Assembly (NCBI GenBank): GCA_944324475.1
Contig: CALUWK010000003.1
Location: 36,582 to 100,581 of the forward strand
From: Candidatus Gastranaerophilales bacterium
GTDB taxonomy: Bacteria > Cyanobacteriota > Vampirovibrionia > Gastranaerophilales > Gastranaerophilaceae
Length of the DNA: 64,000 nucleotides
Reading direction: 5' to 3'
A model generated the notes under the pieces. That model saw nothing but the letters and a program-made list of their open reading frames with translations, was not told the origin of the DNA and made no database searches. The translations under genes and the position numbers were made by a program. Shown in pieces: positions 54,217 through 64,000 of this stretch. Numbering within the stretch: the first letter of the stretch is position 1; each line of letters opens with the position of its first letter.

Positions 54217-55742
54217 TCATCTTTTTTATTTGGGTGTAAATGAAAATACTGACATCCGTTCCAAATTAAAATTTCATTTTGTGAAATTTGACATTTGCCA
54301 TTTAGGCAATCTAGAGTTCCATCAGGACAAATCGTAAAATGTTGGCAATTTTGGCAAGTTTTAAGTGTCATTCCTTTTGATTTTAATTTGTATGTCATGT
54401 CTTTGAGTGCGTCATACATCCTTAAATAAGAGTCAGTTGTAATAAATTTATTTCCTTCTCTGAAAACAACTTTCCTCATTCCATCTTCTGAGACTAAATC
54501 TAATTTACAAGTAAAATCTTTTTTACCATTATTAACAACAGCATTTATTGTGGCAGAATTTATGTTTTCTTCTTCATAATTGCCGTCCATTATAGAACGC
54601 ATAGTAAGATTATTCATTATAATTTTAATTTTTTGCCAGCTTAAACAAAAAGGATATAATATAAGCCAAAAAATTTCTTTAATTTGCATTTTTGATACAT
54701 TTATTGAAATTATAAAATTTATAAATAAAAATACTCCAAGCAAATATACCAGTCTTTCCTCTGTATGATTTGGAAAATATACACTTAGCCACACAAGGAA
54801 TAAAAAACTAAATAAAACAAATAATGAATTTGGTTTTAAAAGAAATAATATAAATTCTTTAAAAGAATTACTTTTAAACGCAATCAAAGGAAAATAATGT
54901 GAAAAAATCATAAATTTATTTTTTATGGAAGGGGTTGAAAAATCAAAATGTTTAACATCTATTGCAGTTATTATATATGGACAATAAATTGATTTTACAT
55001 CATTTGAGGCAAGCTCAAGAGAAAATTCAAGTTCAGAATCTTTATCTTCTATTGCAACATAGCCGATTTTTTCTAGTACATCAGATGTTATTACCAAATT
55101 GTCACCATCAATAAAAAAAGGAAGATTAAACATTGAGCGAACAATGCTATTGGTACGATTTATGTATTTTAAATAAGCTGAAATTATTGAATTTTTGATT
55201 TTTTTGGCTAATTGATTTTTCTCATTTACAGATATTGTTGAACCAACCAATACGCAAGGCTTAACGATTGATTTATTTATGTTTTCAAGATATTTCTCTC
55301 CAACCATTCTATTGGCCCCTAAAAATACGTAAGCATCAAATTTATTTTCAGGTAACATTTTATTTATGAGCAAATTAATGGCTTTATCTTTTGAAAAATA
55401 ATCGGGGTTTTGAATATTATGTATTCTTGCGCCAAGTGCAAAATCTCTTGATGGTTTTGTGTCGGTATCTTCTTTTTGATATGCAACATGTACTTCATAA
55501 TATTCTTTTGGATAACTTTGATTATTTAGCACAGAAAGAAGTTTATCTAAATTTTTATCTTTGTGAGTTGCATATATAAAAACACAGATTTTATTTTTTT
55601 CAATTACTATACTTCTTGTTTTTTCTTGCATTTCAAAATATTTTTCGATGTCATTTGCTTTGATAAAGAAAAATAATTGGTAAATACAATAAATAAAAAG
55701 ATATATAATTAATAACGTAAATATTGTATCGAATACTATCAT
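54213..55742 (-). CDS. Degenerate GT2-like membrane protein with Cys-rich C-terminus
   Basis: A 509-aa protein: an N-terminal membrane anchor (about 3-27), a GT2-like domain (about 50-260) in which the usual DxD reads FLGAN, two to three membrane segments (about 295-370), then a soluble end with CQNCQHFTICPDGTLDCLNGKC and a later GCQYFHLH. The order resembles membrane GT2 synthases, but donor-site acids and a QxxRW motif are not evident, so activity is doubtful. The Cys/His cluster suggests metal binding. TAAAAT lies 6 nt before the ATG. Confidence 0.7.
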   Translation of the reverse strand: MIVFDTIFTLLIIYLFIYCIYQLFFFIKANDIEKYFEMQEKTRSIVIEKNKICVFIYATHKDKNLDKLLSVLNNQSYPKEYYEVHVAYQKEDTDTKPSRDFALGARIHNIQNPDYFSKDKAINLLINKMLPENKFDAYVFLGANRMVGEKYLENINKSIVKPCVLVGSTISVNEKNQLAKKIKNSIISAYLKYINRTNSIVRSMFNLPFFIDGDNLVITSDVLEKIGYVAIEDKDSELEFSLELASNDVKSIYCPYIITAIDVKHFDFSTPSIKNKFMIFSHYFPLIAFKSNSFKEFILFLLKPNSLFVLFSFLFLVWLSVYFPNHTEERLVYLLGVFLFINFIISINVSKMQIKEIFWLILYPFCLSWQKIKIIMNNLTMRSIMDGNYEEENINSATINAVVNNGKKDFTCKLDLVSEDGMRKVVFREGNKFITTDSYLRMYDALKDMTYKLKSKGMTLKTCQNCQHFTICPDGTLDCLNGKCQISQNEILIWNGCQYFHLHPNKKDD

Positions 55743-55748
55743 AGTTGT

Positions 55749-55754
55749 ATTTTA
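55749..55754 (-). promoter_or_regulatory. -10 box of the GT2-like gene, leaderless arrangement
   Basis: Minus-strand TAAAAT ends 6 nt before the ATG. It is divergent from the mlaE promoter 45 bases away. Confidence 0.5.
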
Positions 55755-55798
55755 TTAAAAATAAATTTAAAAATCTAGCTTTTTTTATTTTAAGTATA

Positions 55799-55804
55799 TA
55801 TAAT
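55799..55804 (+). promoter_or_regulatory. -10 box of mlaE, leaderless arrangement
   Basis: TATAAT ends 7 nt before the GTG start. No Shine-Dalgarno sequence is present. Confidence 0.55.
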
Positions 55805-55811
55805 ACGTGAT

Positions 55812-56549
55812 GTGATAACTTTTTTAGGTCAATGTGTACAAAATTTTGTTCGTGCGGTAAAGTATACCCTTAAAGGTAATGTTCGTTTTATGGGTGTAGT
55901 TTCACAGGCTGCCGCAATAGGTTTTGATTCTTTGGGAATTTGTCTTTCGATTGTTTTCATTTCTGCTTGTGTTATAGCGCTCCAAGTTGCTAAGCAATTT
56001 TTAATGTCAGGAGGAGACAGTTATATTGGAGGTTTTTTAACTGTTGCGTTAATAAGGGAAATTGCTCCGGGATTTGCAGCATTAGCTCTTGCTGCAAGAG
56101 CAGGTACAGCAATCACTGCGCAGGTTGCAAATATGCAGGTAACAAATCAAATTGATGCTATTGAGGTATTGAAAGTTGATTCTATAGGGTATTATTTTGC
56201 ACCAAGGATTTTAGCTGGTGCTTTAAGTTGCTTTTGTATAGTTTTATTGGCTGAATTAATTGGCGTATTAGGTGGTGCTTTGGTTTCGTATTTTTCAATC
56301 GGGCTCCATCCTATTAGATATTTTAATTCCGTTTGGCTTATGCTTGTTATGAAAGATGTATATGTTAGTTTATTAAAAGGTTTGATTTTTGGGGCATTAA
56401 TTGCACTTGTTTGTGCAACTGTAGGTTATAATACTCGTGGTGGTGCTAAAAATGTTGGCGAATCAACAACAAAATCTGCAATATTGTGTACAATTTATAT
56501 CCTTTGTGCTGATTTAATAATAGGCATTCTTTTTTATATGGGTGGTTAA
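55812..56549 (+). CDS. mlaE: MlaE-type ABC transporter permease
   Basis: A 245-aa permease of the MlaE family, which moves phospholipid or other lipids between membranes. Signature segments are GFDSLGICLSIVFISACVIALQ, LIREIAPGFAALALAARAGTAITAQ, QIDAIEVLKVDSIGYYFAPRILAG, and VCATVGYNTRGGAKNVGESTTKS near the C-terminus. The start is GTG. The ATP-binding and MCE partners are not adjacent. Confidence 0.94.
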   Translation: MITFLGQCVQNFVRAVKYTLKGNVRFMGVVSQAAAIGFDSLGICLSIVFISACVIALQVAKQFLMSGGDSYIGGFLTVALIREIAPGFAALALAARAGTAITAQVANMQVTNQIDAIEVLKVDSIGYYFAPRILAGALSCFCIVLLAELIGVLGGALVSYFSIGLHPIRYFNSVWLMLVMKDVYVSLLKGLIFGALIALVCATVGYNTRGGAKNVGESTTKSAILCTIYILCADLIIGILFYMGG

Positions 56550-56605
56550 TTTCATACAAACAGTTGAAATTATTTAAAAAAAACTTTATAAAAAATTAAA
56601 TTAGG

Positions 56606-56611
56606 TATAAT
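56606..56611 (+). promoter_or_regulatory. -10 box of the atpD-atpC operon
   Basis: GGTATAAT box 36 bases before the ATG. A TTTAAAGGAAG ribosome binding site follows. Confidence 0.55.
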
Positions 56612-56616
56612 TTTAG

Positions 56617-58056
<1,440 letters not shown>

Positions 58057-58058
58057 TT

Positions 58059-58478
58059 ATGACTGAAAATTTGAGTGATAAAATTCATTTTAAAGTTATA
58101 ACTCATGAAAAAGTTGTATATGAAGACAATATTGATGAATTGTATGTTCAAGCAACTGATGGCAGATTGGGTATTTTAAAAAATCATATTCCGGTGATTT
58201 GCGCTCTTAATGTTGGGGTTACAAAAGTTGTGAAAGATAAAGTTTCTCAATGTATTGCAACTATGGGTGGTATATTGCAATTTGCAAATAATAAAGCTAC
58301 TATTTTAACTGATATTGCAGAATTGGATTGCGATATTGATATAGCAAGAGCTATTCAGGCAAAAGAAAGAGCTGAAGCGAGGTTGAAAGCAAAAGATGAA
58401 AACTTGGATATTGTTAGAGTTCAAATCGCACTTGCAAAAGCAATAGCAAGAATTTCGGCTAAAGATAAAAAGTATTGA
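58059..58478 (+). CDS. atpC: F1 ATP synthase epsilon subunit
   Basis: The 139-aa epsilon subunit regulates F1 and links it to the rotor. An N-terminal beta-sandwich (KVITHEKVVYEDNIDELYVQATDGRLGILKNHIPVICAL) and a C-terminal helical hairpin (about residues 90-139, AIQAKERAEARLK) are both present. It starts 2 bases after atpD and is closed by a strong terminator. Confidence 0.96.
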   Translation: MTENLSDKIHFKVITHEKVVYEDNIDELYVQATDGRLGILKNHIPVICALNVGVTKVVKDKVSQCIATMGGILQFANNKATILTDIAELDCDIDIARAIQAKERAEARLKAKDENLDIVRVQIALAKAIARISAKDKKY

Positions 58479-58510
58479 TTAAATCCCGCAAAATGCGGGA
58501 TTTAATTTTT
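58478..58510 (+). terminator. Rho-independent terminator of atpD-atpC
   Basis: ATTAAATCCCGCA pairs with TGCGGGATTTAAT around AAA, followed by TTTTTC. It begins at the atpC stop. Confidence 0.9.
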
Positions 58511-58632
58511 CAATCAAAAAGATTATTTTTTAGAAAATTAATTAAAGTTTTTCAATAAATTAGATGATGATTAAAAATTAAGATTTAAGTATTCTAACAT
58601 GTGTTAATAAGTTTTATGGGGATAGAAATTAG

Positions 58633-59076
58633 TTGAGGAGGTTTAAGTTTAACCTTGAAAGTGTTTTAACTATTAGGGAAAAAGCACTTAATGATGCAAG
58701 AATACAACTTGCCTCTGTGATGAATATATATAACAGACAAAAAGATGTTCTTGATGAAATGAATTTTGAGTTGATCCGAATTAAAAATGAGTGTGAAAAT
58801 TATTTACAACAAATAAATTTTAATTCTGAGGTCATAGCTAATTATAACGCTTTTGCGTATAAATTAGCTCAAGATATTAAAACTCAAGAAAAGATAATTG
58901 AAGAAACCGAAAAAGAGTTAAAAAAACTTCAGGAAGCTGCTCGTCTTTTGTATATAAAAGTAAAATCTCTGGAAAATTTAAAACAAAAACAAATAGAGCA
59001 ATACAATAAGGAATTATTACAGGAAGAATTTAAAGAAATAGATGATATTGTAAATTCTAAAAGGAAAGCAGTTTAG
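58633..59076 (+). CDS. fliJ: Flagellar export chaperone FliJ
   Basis: FliJ is a small coiled-coil part of the flagellar export ATPase complex. The 147-aa protein begins RRFKFNLESVLTIREKALNDA, the FliJ signature, and is a continuous helical hairpin rich in Glu, Lys and Gln. The TTG start at 58633 is supported by this N-terminus. The ribosome binding site (GGGG, about 12 nt upstream) is weak. It heads a fliJ-fliK-flgD-flgE operon. Confidence 0.85.
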   Translation: MRRFKFNLESVLTIREKALNDARIQLASVMNIYNRQKDVLDEMNFELIRIKNECENYLQQINFNSEVIANYNAFAYKLAQDIKTQEKIIEETEKELKKLQEAARLLYIKVKSLENLKQKQIEQYNKELLQEEFKEIDDIVNSKRKAV

Positions 59077-59092
59077 TTAATTAAGGTGAAAG

Positions 59093-61756
59093 ATGACGAA
59101 TGCAGTTGTGCAAAATAGCGACAATAGCCAAGATATTAGTTTATCTATATTGTTGACAAATAATAAATCAGATAATTTACAAATTAAACAAAATGATAAT
59201 TTTTCAAATTTATTAAATAATTTAAGTGCTCGTACTCAAAAGGCGCAAACAAATTTTGTTCAAAAAGCTGTTAAATCAAATACAAGCTCTATAAATAAAA
59301 AAGCGCTCAATACATCTGGTGAGGAATCGAGTGTTATGGATAAGTCTCAAACAGATGTTAAAAAAGTTAAAATAAATCAAAATGAAAATCAGGATAGACC
59401 AATAGGCAATGTTCAAGATAAAAAATCAGTTAAAAATACAAAAGAAACAAAAGACATAAAGAATATTAAAGATATTCATGCTAGTCAGGAATCAGAAACC
59501 AAAAACGTATTAAATAATGAAATATCAGATAATGTTGAAATAAAAGATAATATAAATAAAACCATTCAAACGGAAACAAATAAGAAAGCTGAAAGCCAGT
59601 CAGAAATAAATAATAGCTCGCTTGTAGAGTCATCGCCGGTTTTTCTTGTTGAAGATAATGTGCAATTGAAGGACGATACAGATTTATCTGAAAAAAGCGA
59701 AAATATTGTCAGTATTTTACCATTACCTATTGTAAGTCAAAATCAGGTTCAAATAGATGATATGGTTAAAAAAACCGGAGATATGTTATCTCAGGTTGAA
59801 ACTATTGATGATATAACAAATGTAATAGAAAATATCTCGGATATGTTGGATAATTCGTCGTTGTCTCAGGATGAAAAAAATTCAACCTATGATTTGTTAA
59901 ATAAAATTCAAACTTCTTTAAAAAATAATTCTTTAAATTTTGATACATTGCAAAATATGCTTCAAGACATTGTTGTTGAATTTGATAAATTACAACAAAA
60001 TTCAGTTGATTTTATGAATAATGCAGAAAATATTGCAGATTTTTCTGTAGATGATGAATTTAGTAAATTAAATAAGATTTTTGATAATTTGAAGGATATT
60101 TTAAATTCACAAGATATTAAAAAAGTTGATGAAGCTATAAAAAAAATTGATAAAATGCAAGAAATATTAATATCTGATACTGAGAAATTACCTGATATAA
60201 CAGATGATATGAAAATTAGTATTGAGGGTTTAAAGAAAATATTTGATGATATTAAAAATGTGTTGCAGCAAAATAATTTGGATATTCAAGATACTAAAGA
60301 AAGTTTATCAAATATTTTAGATTCTCTTAAATCTTCGTTAACCAGCGATATTGAATTTGATAGTTTTTCTAAAGAATCAATATCGGGTGATTTTTTGGAT
60401 AACTTATTACAATTGGATGAAAAAATTGGAGAAATTGATTTTTCTAAAATTGATAATGTAAGTCAAATTGATAAAGATTTGGTTAAAGATATTTTGGATA
60501 TTTTTAACGACTTACAAAATAATTTTGATAGTTTTGAATTAGATGATGATATAAAAACAAATATAAAAGATGTAATAGAACAACTTGATAGTTATTGTAA
60601 TTTTGAATCAAAAGAAGATTTTAGCGTTGATGATTTTAAAAAAATTAATGAAAAAATTATTCAAATACAAACTGAATTGAATAATGAAGTGAAAAATGTT
60701 CAAGATGTAGTGAAAAATGTATATGATAAAGTGAAAGTCGCAGATGTTGATGATAGTGTTCTAACTTCAAATAATCAAAAATTTGAATTAAATGATTTAC
60801 AAAATCAGACAAATGTCGTTGATGTAGCTGACACATTTGAAAATTTGGGTTACAATAGTGAATTTTCAAATAATGAATACAAGAAAAATGATACTAATCA
60901 ATACAAAAATGAAAACTTAAAACTTTCAAATATATCTGGTGATGATTTTGTTGAAACACAGGAGGTTTTTGTTGAAAAATCTTATAAGTCAGATACAAAA
61001 GTTGAATTGGAACAAAAACAAAAATTTATTAATGAAATTAAAGAAGATATTTTATTGGATATTGATTATGGAATTCTCCCAGAAAAGTCTGGTGCTTTAT
61101 CTGTTAGTGATGAAGTTATTAAATTTGCAATGGATGATGTTGGTGTTTTAAAAACAGACACCACAATTAAAGGAAGTCTTTTGTATGATAGTGCTTCGGG
61201 AAATGCAAGTGTTATTAAGAATGTGGCTCAAATGATTAAAACTACTCAAGCGGCTCAAAATTCGGTATTAAATCAACTTGAAAATAGTGATTTAATGAAT
61301 CAAATTGGAGATAAATTAACACAACTTAAAGACAATAACGGTCAAAAACTTACTATGGTGTTGAGGCCAAATGATTTAGGAAGATTGTCAATTGAGTTGA
61401 CTTCGAATAATTTAGGTTTAACAACTAATATTCTTGCTCAAAATGAGGATGTAAGACAGTATATAGAAAAAAATATACATACATTAAGACAGCAATTAAC
61501 TGATGCAGGAATTAGTGTTAATAATATTCAAATAAAAACTGCCGGTCAGGAGGGTTCAACTAACTACCATGGAAATCAGGGTTTTGAACAAAATAATAAT
61601 AACGGACATGGTGGTCAAAATAATTCGAGCAATAATAGCGAGCAAAATGAAAAACAAAAACAAGAAACGCTTTTAGCAATGTCAAATTATGATTATAGAT
61701 TTGCAAAAGATTTTTCAAGCGTAATGAATAAAACAATGGGGTATGATTTAAATTAA
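59093..61756 (+). CDS. fliK: Flagellar hook-length control protein FliK
   Basis: FliK measures hook length and triggers the FlhB switch. The C-terminal domain (about residues 740-830; GQKLTMVLRPNDLGRLSIELT ... LRQQLTDAGISVNNIQIKT) is the hook-length control domain, followed by a Gly/Asn/Gln-rich tail. The 740 residues before it are low-complexity, Asp/Asn/Lys-rich and mostly helical, which makes the protein about twice the usual length. AAGGTGAAAG precedes the ATG. It stands before flgD. Confidence 0.85.
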   Translation: MTNAVVQNSDNSQDISLSILLTNNKSDNLQIKQNDNFSNLLNNLSARTQKAQTNFVQKAVKSNTSSINKKALNTSGEESSVMDKSQTDVKKVKINQNENQDRPIGNVQDKKSVKNTKETKDIKNIKDIHASQESETKNVLNNEISDNVEIKDNINKTIQTETNKKAESQSEINNSSLVESSPVFLVEDNVQLKDDTDLSEKSENIVSILPLPIVSQNQVQIDDMVKKTGDMLSQVETIDDITNVIENISDMLDNSSLSQDEKNSTYDLLNKIQTSLKNNSLNFDTLQNMLQDIVVEFDKLQQNSVDFMNNAENIADFSVDDEFSKLNKIFDNLKDILNSQDIKKVDEAIKKIDKMQEILISDTEKLPDITDDMKISIEGLKKIFDDIKNVLQQNNLDIQDTKESLSNILDSLKSSLTSDIEFDSFSKESISGDFLDNLLQLDEKIGEIDFSKIDNVSQIDKDLVKDILDIFNDLQNNFDSFELDDDIKTNIKDVIEQLDSYCNFESKEDFSVDDFKKINEKIIQIQTELNNEVKNVQDVVKNVYDKVKVADVDDSVLTSNNQKFELNDLQNQTNVVDVADTFENLGYNSEFSNNEYKKNDTNQYKNENLKLSNISGDDFVETQEVFVEKSYKSDTKVELEQKQKFINEIKEDILLDIDYGILPEKSGALSVSDEVIKFAMDDVGVLKTDTTIKGSLLYDSASGNASVIKNVAQMIKTTQAAQNSVLNQLENSDLMNQIGDKLTQLKDNNGQKLTMVLRPNDLGRLSIELTSNNLGLTTNILAQNEDVRQYIEKNIHTLRQQLTDAGISVNNIQIKTAGQEGSTNYHGNQGFEQNNNNGHGGQNNSSNNSEQNEKQKQETLLAMSNYDYRFAKDFSSVMNKTMGYDLN

Positions 61757-61771
61757 GAAGGAAAAAGTTAT

Positions 61772-62419
61772 ATGGCTTCAGTTTCAGAACAAATAATTGC
61801 GAATACAAATTATTCTCAAATGGCTGCAAATGCCTCAAAAAATACGACTGAAAGCAAGTCGTCATCTACAATAAATTCTCAAGCATTTTTAAGGCTTTTA
61901 ACTGAACAATTAAAATATCAAGATCCTATGAATCCTATGGATAATTCAGAAATGTTAGCTCAAGAAGCTCAATTTGCGACGCTAGAGCAAATGGAAGCTT
62001 TAACAAGTACGTTTTCGTCTTTTTCAAATATCTATCAAGCTAATTCATTACTTGGTCAATGTGTTAGAGTTGAGGTTGGTGGGCAAGGTTATGTTGGAAT
62101 AGTAGAAGGGGTAGATTTTTCAGATTCGAGCGGTGCAAGTATTTTTGTGGGAGATAAGTACTATCCTCTTTCGTCAATAACAAATGTTTATTATTTAACA
62201 GAAGCGCCTCCCGAGGGGGAAGGTGGCGATAATGTTACTGATGAAGGTGAAAATAGTAATGGAGGCAATAGTGAAGACAATACATCTTCTGATGCCGCTT
62301 CGGATATAGTACAAGCAGCAAAATCTGCTGCCGCATTAAATGCAATGAGTGGTGGAAATTTGGCTCAAAAAGCTTATGAATACGCAAAGCAAACAATAAA
62401 TGATATAAAAGGACAATAA
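61772..62419 (+). CDS. flgD: Flagellar hook cap protein FlgD
   Basis: FlgD caps the growing hook. The 215-aa protein has the family motif AFLRLLTEQLKYQDPMNPMDNSEMLAQ (about residues 35-60), then QFATLEQMEALTS and a hook-associated beta domain (ANSLLGQCVRVEVGG). A Gly/Glu/Asn-rich insert (about 150-175) and an Ala-rich helix end the protein. GAAGGA precedes the ATG. Confidence 0.94.
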   Translation: MASVSEQIIANTNYSQMAANASKNTTESKSSSTINSQAFLRLLTEQLKYQDPMNPMDNSEMLAQEAQFATLEQMEALTSTFSSFSNIYQANSLLGQCVRVEVGGQGYVGIVEGVDFSDSSGASIFVGDKYYPLSSITNVYYLTEAPPEGEGGDNVTDEGENSNGGNSEDNTSSDAASDIVQAAKSAAALNAMSGGNLAQKAYEYAKQTINDIKGQ

Positions 62420-62439
62420 AGGAAAGGAAAACTAATTAA

Positions 62440-63837
62440 ATGACACAAGCATTATTTACGTCTATGACAGGTCTTAATGCGGGAACTCAACAGTTAACCG
62501 TTGTATCAGATAATGTTGCAAATATGAATACAACTGCATATAAAACTTCCCGTGTTGATTTTCAAGATATTTGGTATCAAACAAATTCAACAGGCACAAG
62601 TTCAACAAGAAATTCCGGAGGTACAAATCCTTATCAAATTGGTGTAGGTGTTCAGTGTGCTGCTATTACAAAAGACTTTGGAGCAGCAAGTACAATTACA
62701 ACGGGTAGAAATGAGGACATGGCAATTACTGGAAACGGTTGGTTTACTGTTTTAAATTCTGATGGTAAGGTTCTGCTTACAAGAGACGGTACTTTTTCAT
62801 TAGATGAAAATGGCTTTTTATGTACCTCTGATGGTTCTAAGGTTTTAGGTATGGATCAGAGTGTATCTTTAAATCGTTCAACTACACCTATTAAAATTCC
62901 TACTGCTATAAAGGTTGTGGAAGGAGGTACACCTGTTGCGCAATTTGAACAAATGTTTTGTACGGATTTAAATGGTTTAGGTAGTACTTATAACGGCATA
63001 ACCCCTGGAAAATTTAAAGTCATAGCTAACGAAGGCGGAATTGAAACAGAAATTGAAATTGATCTTGGCGACACTACCAATAAAACCGTAAAAGATATAG
63101 TTGATGCTATTAATGCGGATTCAAATGGTAAGTTCACTGCTTCAATAGTTGATGGCGCTATTTCATTTACTCCTGCGGGTGGTGTAGGTTCATTAAAATT
63201 TGAAACTATTGATGAGAAAGATGGTGGTTCAAATTTCGTTGCTGCGACGAGTTTAGCTTCAATGCCTCTTGTAGATGGAGCTTATACAACAAAATTAATG
63301 AATATTTCTGCTTCTATTGGTCAGGTTGATAATGTTACATCTGAAACTACAAAAAATTATGAAACTTTTTCTGTAGGAAAAGATGGTTTAATGACTGTTA
63401 CTTATCAAGATGGTTCAAAACTTTCTATTAAGACAACGGATGATGGTTCAACTTATTTTTCATATACTGATGCTAATGGGATTATAATAAATGATGATAT
63501 TCAAAACTCAGGAAATGCTTCCTTGTATGTTGATCCTAATGTATTGGAAAAAGCTAATATGCAGCTTCAAATGGCAAAAGTTACCAATGATGGCGGTTTG
63601 GTTGCTGTAGGTAATAACCAATATGAAATCGGTGTTAATTGCGGTGATGTACTATATACTGCTGCTAATGTAAACGGAGTTGGCGGAGTAGTTTCGGGGG
63701 CTTTAGAGTCGTCTAATGTTGACCTTGCTCAACAATTTTCAAATATGATTCTTGCTCAAAGGCTTGTACAAGCTAATTCGCAAGTATTTTCAAGTGCAAA
63801 TAGTATGCTTGAAACCCTTGTCTACTTGGGTCAATAG
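62440..63837 (+). CDS. flgE: Flagellar hook protein FlgE
   Basis: FlgE polymerises into the hook. The 465-aa protein begins ALFTSMTGLNAGTQQLTVVSDNVANMNTTAYK and ends ESSNVDLAQQFSNMILAQRLVQANSQVFSSANSMLETLVYLGQ, the paired terminal helices of rod/hook proteins, with the variable outer domain between. Length and position after flgD favour FlgE over FlgF or FlgG. GGAAAGGAAA precedes the ATG. It ends the operon. Confidence 0.95.
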   Translation: MTQALFTSMTGLNAGTQQLTVVSDNVANMNTTAYKTSRVDFQDIWYQTNSTGTSSTRNSGGTNPYQIGVGVQCAAITKDFGAASTITTGRNEDMAITGNGWFTVLNSDGKVLLTRDGTFSLDENGFLCTSDGSKVLGMDQSVSLNRSTTPIKIPTAIKVVEGGTPVAQFEQMFCTDLNGLGSTYNGITPGKFKVIANEGGIETEIEIDLGDTTNKTVKDIVDAINADSNGKFTASIVDGAISFTPAGGVGSLKFETIDEKDGGSNFVAATSLASMPLVDGAYTTKLMNISASIGQVDNVTSETTKNYETFSVGKDGLMTVTYQDGSKLSIKTTDDGSTYFSYTDANGIIINDDIQNSGNASLYVDPNVLEKANMQLQMAKVTNDGGLVAVGNNQYEIGVNCGDVLYTAANVNGVGGVVSGALESSNVDLAQQFSNMILAQRLVQANSQVFSSANSMLETLVYLGQ

Positions 63838-63868
63838 TATTAAAATTCTCTTTATTGTCTGTTATTAT

Positions 63869-63904
63869 TTTTTAGAGCACTTTAAAAGTGCTCTAAAATT
63901 TTGC
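63869..63904 (+). terminator. Probable terminator after flgE
   Basis: TTTTAGAGCAC and GTGCTCTAAAA form an 11-bp stem with an AT loop, followed by TTTTG. It also lies just 3' of the minus-strand tRNA-Arg. Confidence 0.6.
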
Positions 63905-63975
63905 GCTCAATGGGATTCAAACCCACACTCTTTGGCTTCGGAGACCAATGCTTTATTCAATTAAGCTATGAGCGC
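63902..63975 (-). tRNA. tRNA-Arg (CCG)
   Basis: On the minus strand: acceptor GCGCTCA/TGAGCGC with discriminator A, D-stem GCTT/AAGC, anticodon stem TTGGT/GCCAA with loop CTCCGAA (anticodon CCG, reading CGG), T-stem GTGGG/CCCAT with loop TTTGAAT. CGG is a rare codon in this AT-rich genome. Confidence 0.92.
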
Positions 63976-64000
63976 AACAGTAATATTATTTTATCAGAAT

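Noticed and set aside
61560..61865. 101-aa minus-strand frame across the fliK-flgD junction
   Set aside because: Low-complexity antisense of well-supported flagellar genes.

Overview
The window is AT-rich bacterial chromosome packed with genes on both strands. No phage, insertion sequence, CRISPR array or rRNA is visible. The gene set fits a fermentative, Gram-negative-type, flagellated anaerobe. It has pyruvate formate-lyase (PFL) with its activase, class III anaerobic ribonucleotide reductase with its activase, a TolC-type outer-membrane protein, an Skp/OmpH-like periplasmic chaperone, an MlaE-type lipid-transport permease and flagellar genes. ATP synthase beta and epsilon form a stand-alone two-gene unit, as in Cyanobacteria, and there is a pilin-like GFTLAEAL protein. 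My inference is a non-photosynthetic cyanobacterial relative of the Vampirovibrionia/Melainabacteria (Gastranaerophilales) type. This rests on gene content, not on a phylogeny.

Layout. 0-9 kb: 3' part of uvrA, a secreted small protein, plsY-der (minus), a 60-aa orphan, a tatD-tlyA-SEC-C operon, and a membrane thioredoxin. 8.8-11.3 kb: DegT aminotransferase and TolC (minus), each preceded by the same tandem 11-bp repeat element. 11.4-21.1 kb: split PFL, dicarboxylate/amino-acid symporter, a dehydrogenase-deoC-ACT-DUF711 cluster, and a GH13-like protein. 21.2-26.7 kb: coiled-coil protein, pflA (divergent), flhB, and a HerA-like degenerate ATPase. 26.8-28.5 kb: tRNA-Thr, tRNA-Thr, tRNA-Tyr and tuf from one strong promoter. 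28.5-37.7 kb: small proteins, a GT2-GtrA fusion, then fixC-fixX, a duplicated-motif protein, TPR, dprA, topA, aroE. 37.8-46.9 kb: pilin-like protein, nrdDG, Skp, nadE, a membrane protein and a DUF4127 protein. 47.1-54.2 kb: murF-mraY-murD-ftsW-murG-folC. 54.2-58.5 kb: degenerate GT2 protein, mlaE, atpD-atpC. 58.6-63.8 kb: fliJ-fliK-flgD-flgE, then tRNA-Arg.

Most notable: PFL is encoded as two polypeptides. A 680-aa catalytic part carries the Cys-Cys pair, and a separate 81-aa downstream protein carries the glycyl-radical RVSGYAV loop. Each has its own ribosome binding site and they share one terminator. The 680-aa part ends in a new Cys-rich tail. PflA, encoded 9 kb away, would have to activate the small free-standing subunit. 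A second window-wide pattern is that about ten genes lack a Shine-Dalgarno sequence and have a -10 box ending 6-7 nt before the start codon, which predicts leaderless mRNAs. No stretch longer than 300 bases lacks a gene or RNA.
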